A DNA stretch of 64,000 nt from JAFDWR01 sp038216655 (GTDB taxonomy: Bacteria; Armatimonadota; Fimbriimonadia; Fimbriimonadales; Fimbriimonadaceae): NCBI GenBank assembly GCA_038216655.1, contig JBBQPZ010000019.1:9923-73922 (forward strand), given 5' to 3'. The notes under the pieces were generated by a model, which did not search any database, was not told where the DNA came from, and saw only the letters and a list, made by a program, of their open reading frames with translations. Below are positions 47,549 through 56,112 of this stretch, in pieces. The position numbers and the translations under genes are program-made. The stretch's first letter is position 1; every line of letters begins with the position of its first letter.

Positions 47549-48763
47549 TTGTTGAGCAGAATTCTTCGAATTGGCTTCCTCACTCTGTGTCTCGCCCTGA
47601 GCCCGTTGGGCTGGGCGCAGACGCCTCCGGTCACCGTCGCGCCCCCGCATATCGAGTTCGCGCCGTGGAAGGAAGAGGGGAAGACCGCGACCGCAACCGA
47701 GTACAGCGCCTCGTTTCCCTCCGCGATCGAGACGGCTCAGGCGGCGAACAACACCGTCCCGCTCCGCATCTTCATTCCGAGCAAGACAACCGGCCCGGTT
47801 CCTGTCGTGCTCGTCCTCCACTACTGGGGAGCCCGAGACCTGCGGGTCGAGCGAGCGCTTGCTGGACAACTCACCGCCCGCGGCGTCGCGGCGGTCCTGA
47901 TGACGCTCCCATATCACCTTGCCCGAACCCCCGCCGGATACAGTTCCGGCGAGCTGGCGATTCAGCCGGACCCCGCGGCGCTGGTGGTGACGATGACTCA
48001 AAGCGTGTCCGACGCGCGTCGCAGCATCGACTTTATCGTCTCGCACCCCGAGTTCGACTCGTCGCGCATCGGGATCTCCGGCACCAGCCTCGGCTCGATC
48101 GTCTCGTCGCTGACCTACGCAGTCGAGCCCCGCATCAGTGAGGCCTCATTTGCCCTTGGAGGCGTGGACCTAGCCCGAATCCTGTGGACGTCTTCCCGAG
48201 TTGTCCAGCAGCGGGAAGCGATGCGTCGTCGTGGGATGACCGAAGCTAAGCTGCGCGAGGCACTGACACCAGTCGAACCGAAGCTGTTTCTCCCGGGCCG
48301 CGTCGGGGGGTCCGCTTTCGTGATCGGTGGGCGGTACGACACCGTCGTTCCCGCGGCGACTACTCAGGAGCTCATTAACGCACTCGATAAGCCCAAGGTG
48401 CTCTGGCTGGAGACGGGCCACTACGGGGGCGTCTTCGCCCAACGGAAGTTGCTGCGCGAGGTCTCGACCTTCTTCGCCGACGAGTTTGACCACCGAACCT
48501 ACGTCCCACCCACCCGTATCTTCGCCCCGACGGTGCGACTGGGGTTCCTTGCCACTGCCGGGACTCAATCGAGCTTCGATGTCGGGATCGGGCTGGACTT
48601 CTTCCGCACTCACACCCGCCTTGAGACTTTCGGGACGCTCCTCATCACGCCACGCGGCCCCCAGCTCTACCTCGGGCGACAGCTCGATCGAGGCTTTTCG
48701 ATCGGCGTCGTGGGTGGGGCGCGACGGATCGGGGTCGGCCTGATGTGGAGCGCAATTCTTTGA
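47549..48763 (+). CDS. Exported alpha/beta-hydrolase
   Basis: A 404-residue protein with signal peptide (RIGFLTLCLALSPLGWAQ). An esterase/dienelactone hydrolase-like core follows: PVVLVLHYWGARDLRVERAL, SRRSI-type helix, nucleophile Ser in GISGTSLGSIVSSLTYA, and late acid/His motifs FVIGGRYDTVVPAATT and ETGHYGGVFA. The C-terminal ~80 residues (GFLATAGTQSSFDVGIGLDF ... LGRQLDRGFSIGVVGGARR) look like a beta-rich porin-like tail. Start is TTG 47549 or 47552. The next gene overlaps by 19 nt. Confidence 0.75.
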   Translation: MLSRILRIGFLTLCLALSPLGWAQTPPVTVAPPHIEFAPWKEEGKTATATEYSASFPSAIETAQAANNTVPLRIFIPSKTTGPVPVVLVLHYWGARDLRVERALAGQLTARGVAAVLMTLPYHLARTPAGYSSGELAIQPDPAALVVTMTQSVSDARRSIDFIVSHPEFDSSRIGISGTSLGSIVSSLTYAVEPRISEASFALGGVDLARILWTSSRVVQQREAMRRRGMTEAKLREALTPVEPKLFLPGRVGGSAFVIGGRYDTVVPAATTQELINALDKPKVLWLETGHYGGVFAQRKLLREVSTFFADEFDHRTYVPPTRIFAPTVRLGFLATAGTQSSFDVGIGLDFFRTHTRLETFGTLLITPRGPQLYLGRQLDRGFSIGVVGGARRIGVGLMWSAIL

Positions 48764-49530
48764 ATTTGGCTGAGTTGCGCCAACTTGCGAGCGCAAACAT
48801 GTCGGAGACGTACCTGTCTTTGGGCAACGCTCAGACTGGAGCGAGCCTAATCAAGGACGAGGGATTCACGGGGTGCCGGGCTCCCATCCAACACCCGATC
48901 TGTAACTTCGCGATCGATCTCAAACTGGACCCCTGGTCGGCCCGCCGCCTGGCCGCCCTCGCCGCCGAGCAGCGGACTTTCTTTGTGTACAACGCTTCGT
49001 CGGACCAGCCGGAGCATGTCTCCGAACTCCTCGAACGGGTCGGCTTTCGGTGCAACTTCGAGCTAAAGATGATGATCGCCGAGAGGGAAGAAGCCCCGAC
49101 CTCGGTCGAACTGGTTAGGGCGGAGACGGATGTGGAGCGACTCGACCTGGCCCGTTTCATGAGCGAACAATTCTTCATTCGGCAGAACGCCGCCTTCAAA
49201 CGCATCGTCGCGGATGCCACCGCGCGTGCGCACCCGATGGACCTCTACGCCGTCTGGAGCGGCCGTCAGCGGGTGGCCGCGGTTATGCTGATGGAATCAG
49301 AATCGATCGGCGTGTATAACCTCTGCGTGGACCCGAGTGTCCGCGGCGTAGGATGGGGTAGCGCCACCGTTCAGGCGATTCTTGCGATGCCTACACGCCG
49401 AGGAAGGCTGGTGACGCTGCAATGCGACACGCGCCTGGAGTCTTGGTATGATCAACTCGGTTTCGAGAAGATTGGTGCTGTTCGAGTCTACGATTTGGCG
49501 GAATTGAAACAGGCTGATATACTCTTTTAG
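48745..49530 (+). CDS. GNAT family N-acetyltransferase
   Basis: A 261-residue protein in two halves. The C-terminal half is a GNAT fold with the acetyl-CoA loop VYNLCVDPSVRGVGWGSATV (RGxGxG), then LVTLQCDTRLESWYDQLGFE. The N-terminal half (CRAPIQHPICNFAIDLKLD) is weaker and may be a degenerate GNAT repeat. It begins inside the end of the alpha/beta-hydrolase gene (19-nt overlap), so the two are translationally linked. Substrate unknown. Confidence 0.75.
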   Translation: MERNSLNLAELRQLASANMSETYLSLGNAQTGASLIKDEGFTGCRAPIQHPICNFAIDLKLDPWSARRLAALAAEQRTFFVYNASSDQPEHVSELLERVGFRCNFELKMMIAEREEAPTSVELVRAETDVERLDLARFMSEQFFIRQNAAFKRIVADATARAHPMDLYAVWSGRQRVAAVMLMESESIGVYNLCVDPSVRGVGWGSATVQAILAMPTRRGRLVTLQCDTRLESWYDQLGFEKIGAVRVYDLAELKQADILF

Positions 49531-49536
49531 GCAATA

Positions 49537-50412
49537 GTGATTCGGCAACGTCAAGCCTTTACTCTCGTGGAGTTACTGGTGGTGATTGCGATCCTCGCAA
49601 TCCTCTCGGCAATTCTCTTCCCTGTTTTCTCCAGGGTGAGGATGGCTGCGCGTAAAGCAGTCTGCGTTTCCAACTTCCATCAGGCTCAACTGGCCACTTC
49701 GCTGTACCTTGAAGATTACGACGACCGGTTCATGCCCGTTAACCACCAACCGGGCGGTCCACTCAATTCCCGAGTCGATCGGACCTGGGTGCAGATGCTC
49801 CTGCCTTACGCTCGCTCCTTCTCCGCATTCCGATGCCCCGAGGACAAGATTGGCGACCGGGTGAGCGACAGCACCTTCGATGAAGACCTCGTACCGGGCG
49901 ACTCCTTCTCGCAGTACTACACCGCCTCTCAGCACGTGAACACGGGTTACAACTACCAGTATTTGGCGCCGATCGTTTGGAATGGGTCGGCCTGGACTTC
50001 GACACCCCGCATCGCGACGCAGTTTGCCGACCCGAGTCGGACGCTTCTTTTCGTAGACTCCGTCGGGAGCCGCGACGTGCACGGCAATCCGACAGGCGGC
50101 GGCAGTTGGCTGGTATCGCCACCTTGCCGCTACATTGCGAGTGGCCGCAATCGTGTGGATTCCTTCGATCTTGGATCTAACACCGATCCCCGAAGCTTGA
50201 ACGGATTCGTCGGCTGGGATCTGCGGAGCCCGAATTCTCCCTATCGTTTCGGCGGTGCCTGGCCCTGGCATTCCAACGTCGTGACGGTGGTCAAACTTGA
50301 TGGCAGCGTACACCCAATGACTTCGGATGCCCTCTCGGCAGGATGCGATGTCCGCACGTCTTGGCTCGGCAGTATCCGGGACGCGAACCTCTATCAGTGG
50401 GACTTCCAGTAA
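49537..50412 (+). CDS. DUF1559-type prepilin-like protein (H-X9-DG)
   Basis: A 291-residue pseudopilin-like protein starting at GTG 49537. The prepilin peptidase site and helix are RQAFTLVELLVVIAILAILS. The C-terminal motif HSNVVTVVKLDG is the H-X9-DG signature of this family. Such proteins are abundant in Planctomycetota and Armatimonadota; their role is unknown, presumably in type II/IV-pilus-like filaments at the cell surface. A TATACT box lies 13 nt before the start. Confidence 0.92.
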   Translation: MIRQRQAFTLVELLVVIAILAILSAILFPVFSRVRMAARKAVCVSNFHQAQLATSLYLEDYDDRFMPVNHQPGGPLNSRVDRTWVQMLLPYARSFSAFRCPEDKIGDRVSDSTFDEDLVPGDSFSQYYTASQHVNTGYNYQYLAPIVWNGSAWTSTPRIATQFADPSRTLLFVDSVGSRDVHGNPTGGGSWLVSPPCRYIASGRNRVDSFDLGSNTDPRSLNGFVGWDLRSPNSPYRFGGAWPWHSNVVTVVKLDGSVHPMTSDALSAGCDVRTSWLGSIRDANLYQWDFQ

Positions 50413-50457
50413 GACGCGCGGGATGAACCCGCACCTGGTCGGCGTCATACTATGTTG

Positions 50458-51849
50458 ATGTCCGAGCCCATTTCCAAAGTAAAGATCGTCACCCTTGGCT
50501 GCGCCAAGAACGACGTCGACAGCGAGGAGATCGCGGGTGTGCTCGCCAGCGCGGGTTACGAGATCGACGGTGCCTCGCGCAAGAGCGCGATCACGATCAT
50601 TAACACCTGCGGCTTCCTGGAGTCCTCGCAGCAGGAGTCGATCAAGGCGATCAAAGACGCGGTCCGCGAGAAGAAAGCCGGCCGCACCGGCCGAGTGATC
50701 GTCGCGGGCTGTCTCGCCCAACGTCTCGGTCCCGACCTCATGCGCCTCGCTCCGGGCGCAGACTCGTACGTTGGCGTGGGGCAGATGGGCCGCTTCGCCG
50801 ACATCGTCGCGGAAGCTCGCGTGGCGACGACGCCCCAGATCGACGTCAAGCCGCCTCACCACCGCTGGGCCGACGTTTCGACTCGCGCCCGCACCGGGCA
50901 CGTCTGGAGCGCCTACCTCAAGGTGAGCGAAGGGTGCGACCACAAATGCACCTTCTGCACGATCCCCAGCTTCCGCGGCGGGCACCAGTCCAAGCCAATG
51001 GAGCGCGTGCTGGAAGAAGCCCGCCACCTCGCCGCGACCGGCGTCAAAGAGATCAACTTGATCGCCCAGGACGTCACCCAGTACGGCTTCGATCTGTACC
51101 GTGAGTTCACCCTTCCCAAGCTCCTGCGGGAGCTCAACGCGATCGACGGGATCGAGTGGATTCGGATCCTCTACTTCTATCCGAACCGGTTGACCGACGA
51201 GGTGATCGAGGCGATCGCCACGCTCCCCAAGGTCTTGCCCTACATCGACATCCCCCTGCAGCACGCCCACCCGGAGACGCTGCGTCGAATGAAGCGACCC
51301 TGGGACGGTGAGCGATATCTCGGGCTGTTCGAGAAGGTCCGCGCGGCGGTGCCCGACGTTGCGATCCGAACCACGTTCATCGTCGGCTTCCCCGGCGAGA
51401 CCGAAGAGGAGTTCGATTACCTGCTGGAATTCATGAAGTCGGCGCGGCTCGACAGAGTGGGAGCGTTCATGTTCTCGCGTGAAGGCGGCACGCCGTCGTT
51501 CGAGATGGAGGGCCAGGTCCCATTCCGCATCAAGCGTGAGCGGTACGACAAGCTGATGCGAACGCAGCAGCGGATCTCGCTTGAGGTGAATCAACGCTGG
51601 GTCGGCCGTGAAATCGACGTACTCGTCGACGAGCGCAAAGACGGCTGGGCGATCGGCCGCTCTCATCGAGACGCCCCGGAGATCGACGGCCTGGTCTTCA
51701 TCGAAGGCGACGCGGAGCCGGGTTCGATCGTGAAGTCCACGATCACGAGCGCAGAGGCTTACGATCTCTACGCCGCGGCTCCGACCCGGAGTTCGGCGCG
51801 CGAGCGCCTCAAGCCGCTTCGGCAGGCCGAGCCGGTCGCTCCGAAGTAG
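50458..51849 (+). CDS. rimO: Ribosomal protein S12 methylthiotransferase
   Basis: Radical-SAM enzyme adding a methylthio group to Asp of ribosomal protein S12. It has 463 residues. The UPF0004 domain has the auxiliary cluster Cys in VTLGCAKNDVDSEEIAG, NTCGFLESSQQES and IVAGCLAQRLG. The radical-SAM CxxxCxxC is SEGCDHKCTFCTIPSFRGGH. A C-terminal TRAM domain follows (VGREIDVLVDERKDGWAIGR). TACTAT at 50448-50453 overlaps the upstream ATG 50452, so ATG 50458 is the likelier start. Confidence 0.95.
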   Translation: MSEPISKVKIVTLGCAKNDVDSEEIAGVLASAGYEIDGASRKSAITIINTCGFLESSQQESIKAIKDAVREKKAGRTGRVIVAGCLAQRLGPDLMRLAPGADSYVGVGQMGRFADIVAEARVATTPQIDVKPPHHRWADVSTRARTGHVWSAYLKVSEGCDHKCTFCTIPSFRGGHQSKPMERVLEEARHLAATGVKEINLIAQDVTQYGFDLYREFTLPKLLRELNAIDGIEWIRILYFYPNRLTDEVIEAIATLPKVLPYIDIPLQHAHPETLRRMKRPWDGERYLGLFEKVRAAVPDVAIRTTFIVGFPGETEEEFDYLLEFMKSARLDRVGAFMFSREGGTPSFEMEGQVPFRIKRERYDKLMRTQQRISLEVNQRWVGREIDVLVDERKDGWAIGRSHRDAPEIDGLVFIEGDAEPGSIVKSTITSAEAYDLYAAAPTRSSARERLKPLRQAEPVAPK

Positions 51850-51855
51850 ATCAAT

Positions 51856-51967
51856 TCTAGTAGCGCAGGTTTTCCAACCTGTGCAGCCTCGTAGTCGCAA
51901 TCGCCGCCTTCGAAGCCAACCCGTCAGCGACTACCGAGCCGCACAGGTTGGACACCTGCGCTACTAA
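51856..51967. repeat. Inverted-repeat island (TAGTAGCGCAGGT arms)
   Basis: TAGTAGCGCAGGTTTTCCAA at about 51858 is answered by GGTTGGACACCTGCGCTACT ending at about 51965. The arms carry the same unit as the short repeat at 8614-8643. It lies between convergent rimO and flagellin genes. Confidence 0.72.
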
Positions 51968-51975
51968 AAGAAAGA

Positions 51976-52003
51976 AGGGCCCCCGCCGGATGGCGAGAGC
52001 CCT
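51976..52003 (-). terminator. Intrinsic terminator of the flagellin gene
   Basis: On the minus strand AGGGCTCTCGCC pairs with GGCGGGGGCCCT around ATCC (two mismatches), followed by TTCTTTCTTTT. A GC stem plus T-rich tail directly downstream of the flagellin stop. Confidence 0.75.
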
Positions 52004-52026
52004 CTTCGATGTCAGGAGGTAGGAAA

Positions 52027-53475
52027 CTAGCCGCCGCGGAGGAGGCTCAGCACACCCTGGGGTGCCGAGTTCGCTTGCGCCAGCACGGAGAGACCCGCCT
52101 GCTGAAGAATCTGCGTCTTCGTGTAGTTGGTCATTTCTTCAGCGATGTCGGTGTCCGCAATCGAGGACTCGGTCGCCGAGAGATTCTCCTTGGCGGTGCC
52201 AAGGGAAGTGATGTTGGCCTGAAGTACGTTGCGCTGGAACGATCCGATCGAACCGCGAGACTTGCTGACCTGGTCGATGGCCGCGTCGATGACCTGCAGG
52301 GCCGAAGTGGCGCCGCTGGCCGACGTGAGGTCCAGGTTGCTGAGGTTGAGGCCCGTCACCGCACCGGCACCGAGGTTGCTAGCGGCGAAGTTGCCGAGCG
52401 AGAGGCTCGTCGTCTGACCGGCGTTACCACCGATCTGGAACTGCGCGTTACCGACTACGACCTGACCGACGGTGGCGTTGGCTACCGACGTGCTGTTGCC
52501 AGCGTTCGTCAGGCGGATGCTATTTCCGGATTGGTCGGAGAGGGTCAGACCGTCGTAGCCGTTCTGACTACCCGTGAAGAGCACCGTGGCGCCGCCGGAG
52601 ACCTTGACCTGAGCGAGAGCCGCAAGGCCCGTCGCCGAACTGTAACCTGCCGCAGCCGTGACCGCTCCGCTTGAGTCGGTGAGGTCGATGCGAGCCTGGC
52701 TACCGTAAGCCGCACTCTGGAGGGTGATGACACCCGTGTTGTTGGTGACCGCGACGACGCCGGTCTGAGCTGAAGCAGCGTTGATCTTGTCTCGGACCTG
52801 AGCGACCGTATCGGTCGTGGCCACGTTGAAGCTCACGCCGTTGAGCGTGAATCCACCGGCGGTCGCGCCGACCGTCGCGGTGTCGTCTACACCGAAACTG
52901 CGGCTGGCGATCTTCGCCTGAGTGGCGGCTTGGGTGACCGTCACGACGACCGCGCCGTTGCTGGTGACCGGGGTGCCCGTTCCGACCGTGCCTCCGATGT
53001 TGATCGACGCGACGTTGGAGCCGTCGGTGACTGCCGCATTCACGCCGGACGAACCGTCGAGAAGCTTCTTGGTACCGAACTGAGTGGTCGAAGAAATCCG
53101 AGTGATCGAGTCGGTGATCGACTGGAGCTGGCTCTGGTTGGCTTGGACCTGACTGGCGCTGAGCGTACCGGTGTTACCGGCCGCCACGGCCAGACCGCGA
53201 GCGTCGCGGAGTAGGCTGTTGACTTCGTCGAGGGCGCCCTCGGCGGTCTTGGTGTAGTTGATCGCATCCTGCGAGTTGTGGACGGCCTGGTCGATGCCGG
53301 ACAACTGAGCCTTGAAGCTCTCGGAGATGATCAAGCCGGCAGGATCGTCTGCGGCGGAGTTGATCTTCATACCCGTGGAAAGGCGCTGGATCGATTTGCT
53401 GAAACTGTCGTTGGTTTTGCCCAGATTACTGAGCGCGTTCATTGCGGTGACGTTAGTGTTAATTCTGAATGACAT
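52027..53475 (-). CDS. Flagellin
   Basis: Structural subunit of the flagellar filament, 482 residues. The N-terminal D0/D1 domain is SFRINTNVTAMNALSNLGK and FSKSIQRLSTGMKINSAADDP. The C-terminal D0/D1 domain is SSIADTDIAEEMTNYTKTQI and then LQQAGLSVLAQANSAPQGVL. The middle (about 170-360) is Thr/Ser/Gly/Val-rich with a hook-IN-like motif (FTLNGVSFNVATTDTVAQVR). GGAGG lies 7 nt before ATG 53475. The upstream region is AT-rich compared with its surroundings. No sigma-28 box was recognised with confidence. Confidence 0.96.
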   Translation of the reverse strand: MSFRINTNVTAMNALSNLGKTNDSFSKSIQRLSTGMKINSAADDPAGLIISESFKAQLSGIDQAVHNSQDAINYTKTAEGALDEVNSLLRDARGLAVAAGNTGTLSASQVQANQSQLQSITDSITRISSTTQFGTKKLLDGSSGVNAAVTDGSNVASINIGGTVGTGTPVTSNGAVVVTVTQAATQAKIASRSFGVDDTATVGATAGGFTLNGVSFNVATTDTVAQVRDKINAASAQTGVVAVTNNTGVITLQSAAYGSQARIDLTDSSGAVTAAAGYSSATGLAALAQVKVSGGATVLFTGSQNGYDGLTLSDQSGNSIRLTNAGNSTSVANATVGQVVVGNAQFQIGGNAGQTTSLSLGNFAASNLGAGAVTGLNLSNLDLTSASGATSALQVIDAAIDQVSKSRGSIGSFQRNVLQANITSLGTAKENLSATESSIADTDIAEEMTNYTKTQILQQAGLSVLAQANSAPQGVLSLLRGG

Positions 53476-53660
53476 GGGAATCCTCCGTGACTCTTTCTGA
53501 GAATTCGAACCGCGCCCGGCAATCCATCGCCTTATCGCGTTCCGAATGTGAACATCACTGTCTTCATTCCTGGTAAAGACACTTGGTATCCTAGTAAAAT
53601 TACCTGTATTTGAAATAACGTGTTTTTACTTGCCTTTCACCGTGGGGCGGGATAGAGCGC

Positions 53661-53666
53661 TAGACT
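53661..53666 (+). promoter_or_regulatory. -10 box TAGACT before the MalG-type gene at 53674
   Basis: TAGACT lies 7 nt before the GTG start; no Shine-Dalgarno. Confidence 0.35.
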
Positions 53667-53673
53667 AGTTTCT

Positions 53674-55209
53674 GTGAGTCTGGTGGGGAAGGTAGGAAGG
53701 AAGCGGCCAAGGGCTCGGCTGGCGATGGCGATCGTCTACGCCGTCCTCTGCCTCGGTGCCCTGACCACCGTCTATCCGTTCATTTTGATGGTCACAACCG
53801 GCTTCAAGAGCGCGCACGACCAGGACGATAACCGCCTCATCCCCGCCTACTGGTCGGACTCCGCCGCCCTTTCCGAGAAGTACCTCGCCGACAAGTACAG
53901 CCAAGATGCGGCGATGATCCGCAGCACCCGCTTGGGTGGCAATGCCGAGGCGACGGAGGTCGATCGCTACGAGAAGTTCCTCATGCAGCTCCCGCCCCAA
54001 TACTGGGCGGCGGGATTTCGCATGCCGCCCAACGGCGTGAATGCCCGCCTCAACGATCGCTACCAAGCGTGGCTGAAAACCAAGTTCAAGACGATCGACG
54101 ATCTCAACCGCGCCTACACCGACGAGAACGTCTCGTTCCAGAACACCACACCGCCGACCGAGCAATTCGAGCGGAAGGCGTGGGCGGAGGCGAACGACGC
54201 CAAGTACCGCGACTGGGTCGAGTTCAAGTCCACTTTGTCCGCCGAATTCCGCGTCCCCGTGCGAGAAGAACGCATCTACCAGATCTGGGCCCAGAAGAAG
54301 TTCCAGGGGCAATTCAAAGCGGTTCCGGCCGCGGTCGCCGGGAGGGCGACCGCCTTCGAGCAGCTCGAACTGGCCAACGCCGGGAACTTGATGGTGGAGT
54401 TCCAGCGCGATGGACTCCCGCCCCGCTACGCGTCCAAGACCGCCGAAGCGCTCTGGCGAGAGTTCGGCGGGCAAGGCCCCATGCCGATCGCCGCGTTCGA
54501 GGCTCGATACCTCGCCCAGCACGCGCCGGAGACCAAGCGCGAGTTCATGGCCCGCAACTACGTCTGGGTGCTGAACTACATCCTGGTGAACGGGAGTTCG
54601 CTGGTCAACACCGCGATCTACTGCCTCCTCGCGATCGCGGCGGCCCTGATCGTGAACCCGCTCGCCGCGTACGCCCTCTCTCGCTATCCGATCCGGCAGA
54701 GCGGCAAGATTCTGATCTTCCTCCTCGCGACGATGGCGTTCCCCGCCGAGGTCGCGATGATTCCGTCGTTCCTGCTGTTGCGAGACTTGGGCCTGCTGAA
54801 CACCTTCTGGGCGCTCGTGCTCCCCGGCGCTGCCTCGGGCTACACGATCTTCCTGTTGAAGGGATTCTTCGACTCCCTGCCCCAAGAGCTATTCGAGGCG
54901 GGGTCCCTGGACGGCGCAAAGGAGATCACCATGATGACCAAGATCGCCCTCCCGCTCTCGCGCCCGGTGCTCGGCTACATCGCCCTGCTGACCTTCATGG
55001 CCGCCTACGGGTCGTTCATCTACGCGTTCCTGATCGTCCAGGACCGACGGATGTGGACCCTGACGGTGTGGCTGTATCAGCTTCAGCTCGAAGCGCCAAA
55101 GGCGGTTATCATGGCCGGCCTAACCCTCGCCGCGATACCAACGCTGATGGTCTTCCTCCTCGCCCAGAAGGTGATCCTGAAGGGGATCGTGCTCCCTGGC
55201 GAGCGGTAG
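53674..55209 (+). CDS. MalG-type ABC permease with a giant extracytoplasmic insert
   Basis: A 511-residue permease of the carbohydrate ABC importer type (usual length 270-300). TM1 is residues about 17-40 (MAIVYAVLCLGALTTVYPFI). Instead of the normal loop of about 40 residues there are about 265 residues before TM2 at about 310 (SLVNTAIYCLLAIAAALIVN). The rest is normal: EAA motif ELFEAGSLDGAKEITMMTKI, then ALPLSRPVLGYIALLTF. The insert is hydrophilic and contains segments (YQAWLKTKFKTIDDLNRAYT; RIYQIWAQKKFQGQFKA) that recall a motif in GH42-type sugar enzymes. No binding protein or partner permease adjoins. It is intact and has a possible leaderless start. Confidence 0.85.
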   Translation: MSLVGKVGRKRPRARLAMAIVYAVLCLGALTTVYPFILMVTTGFKSAHDQDDNRLIPAYWSDSAALSEKYLADKYSQDAAMIRSTRLGGNAEATEVDRYEKFLMQLPPQYWAAGFRMPPNGVNARLNDRYQAWLKTKFKTIDDLNRAYTDENVSFQNTTPPTEQFERKAWAEANDAKYRDWVEFKSTLSAEFRVPVREERIYQIWAQKKFQGQFKAVPAAVAGRATAFEQLELANAGNLMVEFQRDGLPPRYASKTAEALWREFGGQGPMPIAAFEARYLAQHAPETKREFMARNYVWVLNYILVNGSSLVNTAIYCLLAIAAALIVNPLAAYALSRYPIRQSGKILIFLLATMAFPAEVAMIPSFLLLRDLGLLNTFWALVLPGAASGYTIFLLKGFFDSLPQELFEAGSLDGAKEITMMTKIALPLSRPVLGYIALLTFMAAYGSFIYAFLIVQDRRMWTLTVWLYQLQLEAPKAVIMAGLTLAAIPTLMVFLLAQKVILKGIVLPGER

Positions 55210-55218
55210 GGCTTGGGC

Positions 55219-55390
55219 GGTAGTGGTAGTGGTAGCGCAATGAGTCCGAGTCTGAGTCTGAGTCTGAGTCGGAGAGGCGCTGGCCCAAGTTGAAGGCTTC
55301 CAAACGGATCGCTAGTCTGAGCGACCAAACTGGGTGACGCAGTCAGGACTTCAACTCAGGCTCAGACTTACTGCCACTACCACTACCACC
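55219..55390. repeat. Nested inverted-repeat island (GGTAGTGGTAG outer, GAGTCTGAGTCTGAG inner)
   Basis: Outer arms: GGTAGTGGTAGTGGTAG at 55219-55235 and CTGCCACTACCACTACCACC at 55371-55390. Inner arms: GAGTCTGAGTCTGAGTCTGA near 55245 and CTCAGGCTCAGACTTA near 55355. The outer unit also occurs at 14935; CTCAGACTT recurs at 361-369. Confidence 0.75.
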
Positions 55391-55414
55391 TCAAAACCCG
55401 CCATCATCTAGACC

Positions 55415-56002
55415 ATGTTCACCGGCATTATCGAGGCGCTTGGCCGGGTCACTTCTGTCACTCCGGAGGTCCTCGTCGTGGAGCCGGTAAGGGTGATGGG
55501 GTCCGACCCGATTCAGTTGGGCGAGAGCGTGGCGGTCAATGGGTGCTGTCTGACCGTCGTGGATTTTGCGCAGGGTCTCCGATTCGATGTCTCCCCCGAG
55601 ACCCTGGCGAGGACGTCGCTCGGCGAACTTGGAATTGGGTCGACGGTCAACCTAGAGCGCGCAATGCGCGCGGACGGGCGCTTTGGGGGGCATGTCGTGC
55701 AGGGGCACGTCGACGCCACCGCAGAGATCGTCTCGATCCAGCCGGTCGAGAATTCCGTGGTGTTCCGCTTCCGCGTCCCGCTGGGGTTCGAGCGGTATCT
55801 GATCGACAAAGGCTCGGTCGCGCTGGACGGGATCTCCCTGACCGTGGTGAAGCCAGAGGGGCAGGAGTTCGAGGTCTGGGTGATCCCGCACACCCTCACC
55901 GAGACAAACCTCGGGCAGCATCTACCGGGTGACTGCGTCAATCTTGAGGTCGACATGCTCGCGAAGTACGTCGAGCGGCTGCTCCCGGCCCTGAGATCCT
56001 AG
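55415..56002 (+). CDS. ribE: Riboflavin synthase, alpha subunit
   Basis: Dismutates two lumazine molecules to riboflavin and its precursor. It has 195 residues in two similar beta-barrel halves. Half 1: MFTGIIEALGRVTSVTP, AVNGCCLTVVDF, GRFGGHVVQGHVD. Half 2: SIQPVENSVVFRFRVP, LDGISLTVVKPEGQEFEVWV, HTLTETNLGQHLPGD. Both halves carry the expected lumazine-binding motifs. It stands alone here; the other rib genes and an FMN riboswitch are not in the window. Confidence 0.96.
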   Translation: MFTGIIEALGRVTSVTPEVLVVEPVRVMGSDPIQLGESVAVNGCCLTVVDFAQGLRFDVSPETLARTSLGELGIGSTVNLERAMRADGRFGGHVVQGHVDATAEIVSIQPVENSVVFRFRVPLGFERYLIDKGSVALDGISLTVVKPEGQEFEVWVIPHTLTETNLGQHLPGDCVNLEVDMLAKYVERLLPALRS

Positions 56003-56060
56003 CGCAGAGCCCCACGGCTCGCCCAACCCAATACTCCACCACTCCCCTACTCCAACAAAA

Positions 56061-56090
56061 AGAGCGCTCCGACCGAAGTCAGAGCGCTCT
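56061..56090 (-). terminator. Intrinsic terminator of the PEP-CTERM gene
   Basis: On the minus strand AGAGCGCTC and GAGCGCTCT form a perfect 9-bp stem around CGA/CTTCGG-like loop sequence, followed by TTTTGTTG. Strong, directly downstream of the stop at 56113. Confidence 0.85.
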
Positions 56091-56112
56091 CCTGAAGTTC
56101 TAAGCGAGAAGC

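Noticed and set aside
47402..48046. N-terminal extension of the PLP enzyme on the minus strand
   Set aside because: The extension lies opposite the alpha/beta-hydrolase gene, is Arg-rich, and the family start is at 47401.
53476..53660. Sigma-28 promoter upstream of the flagellin gene
   Set aside because: The region is AT-rich but I could not find TAAA-N15-GCCGATAA-like elements at a sensible spacing.
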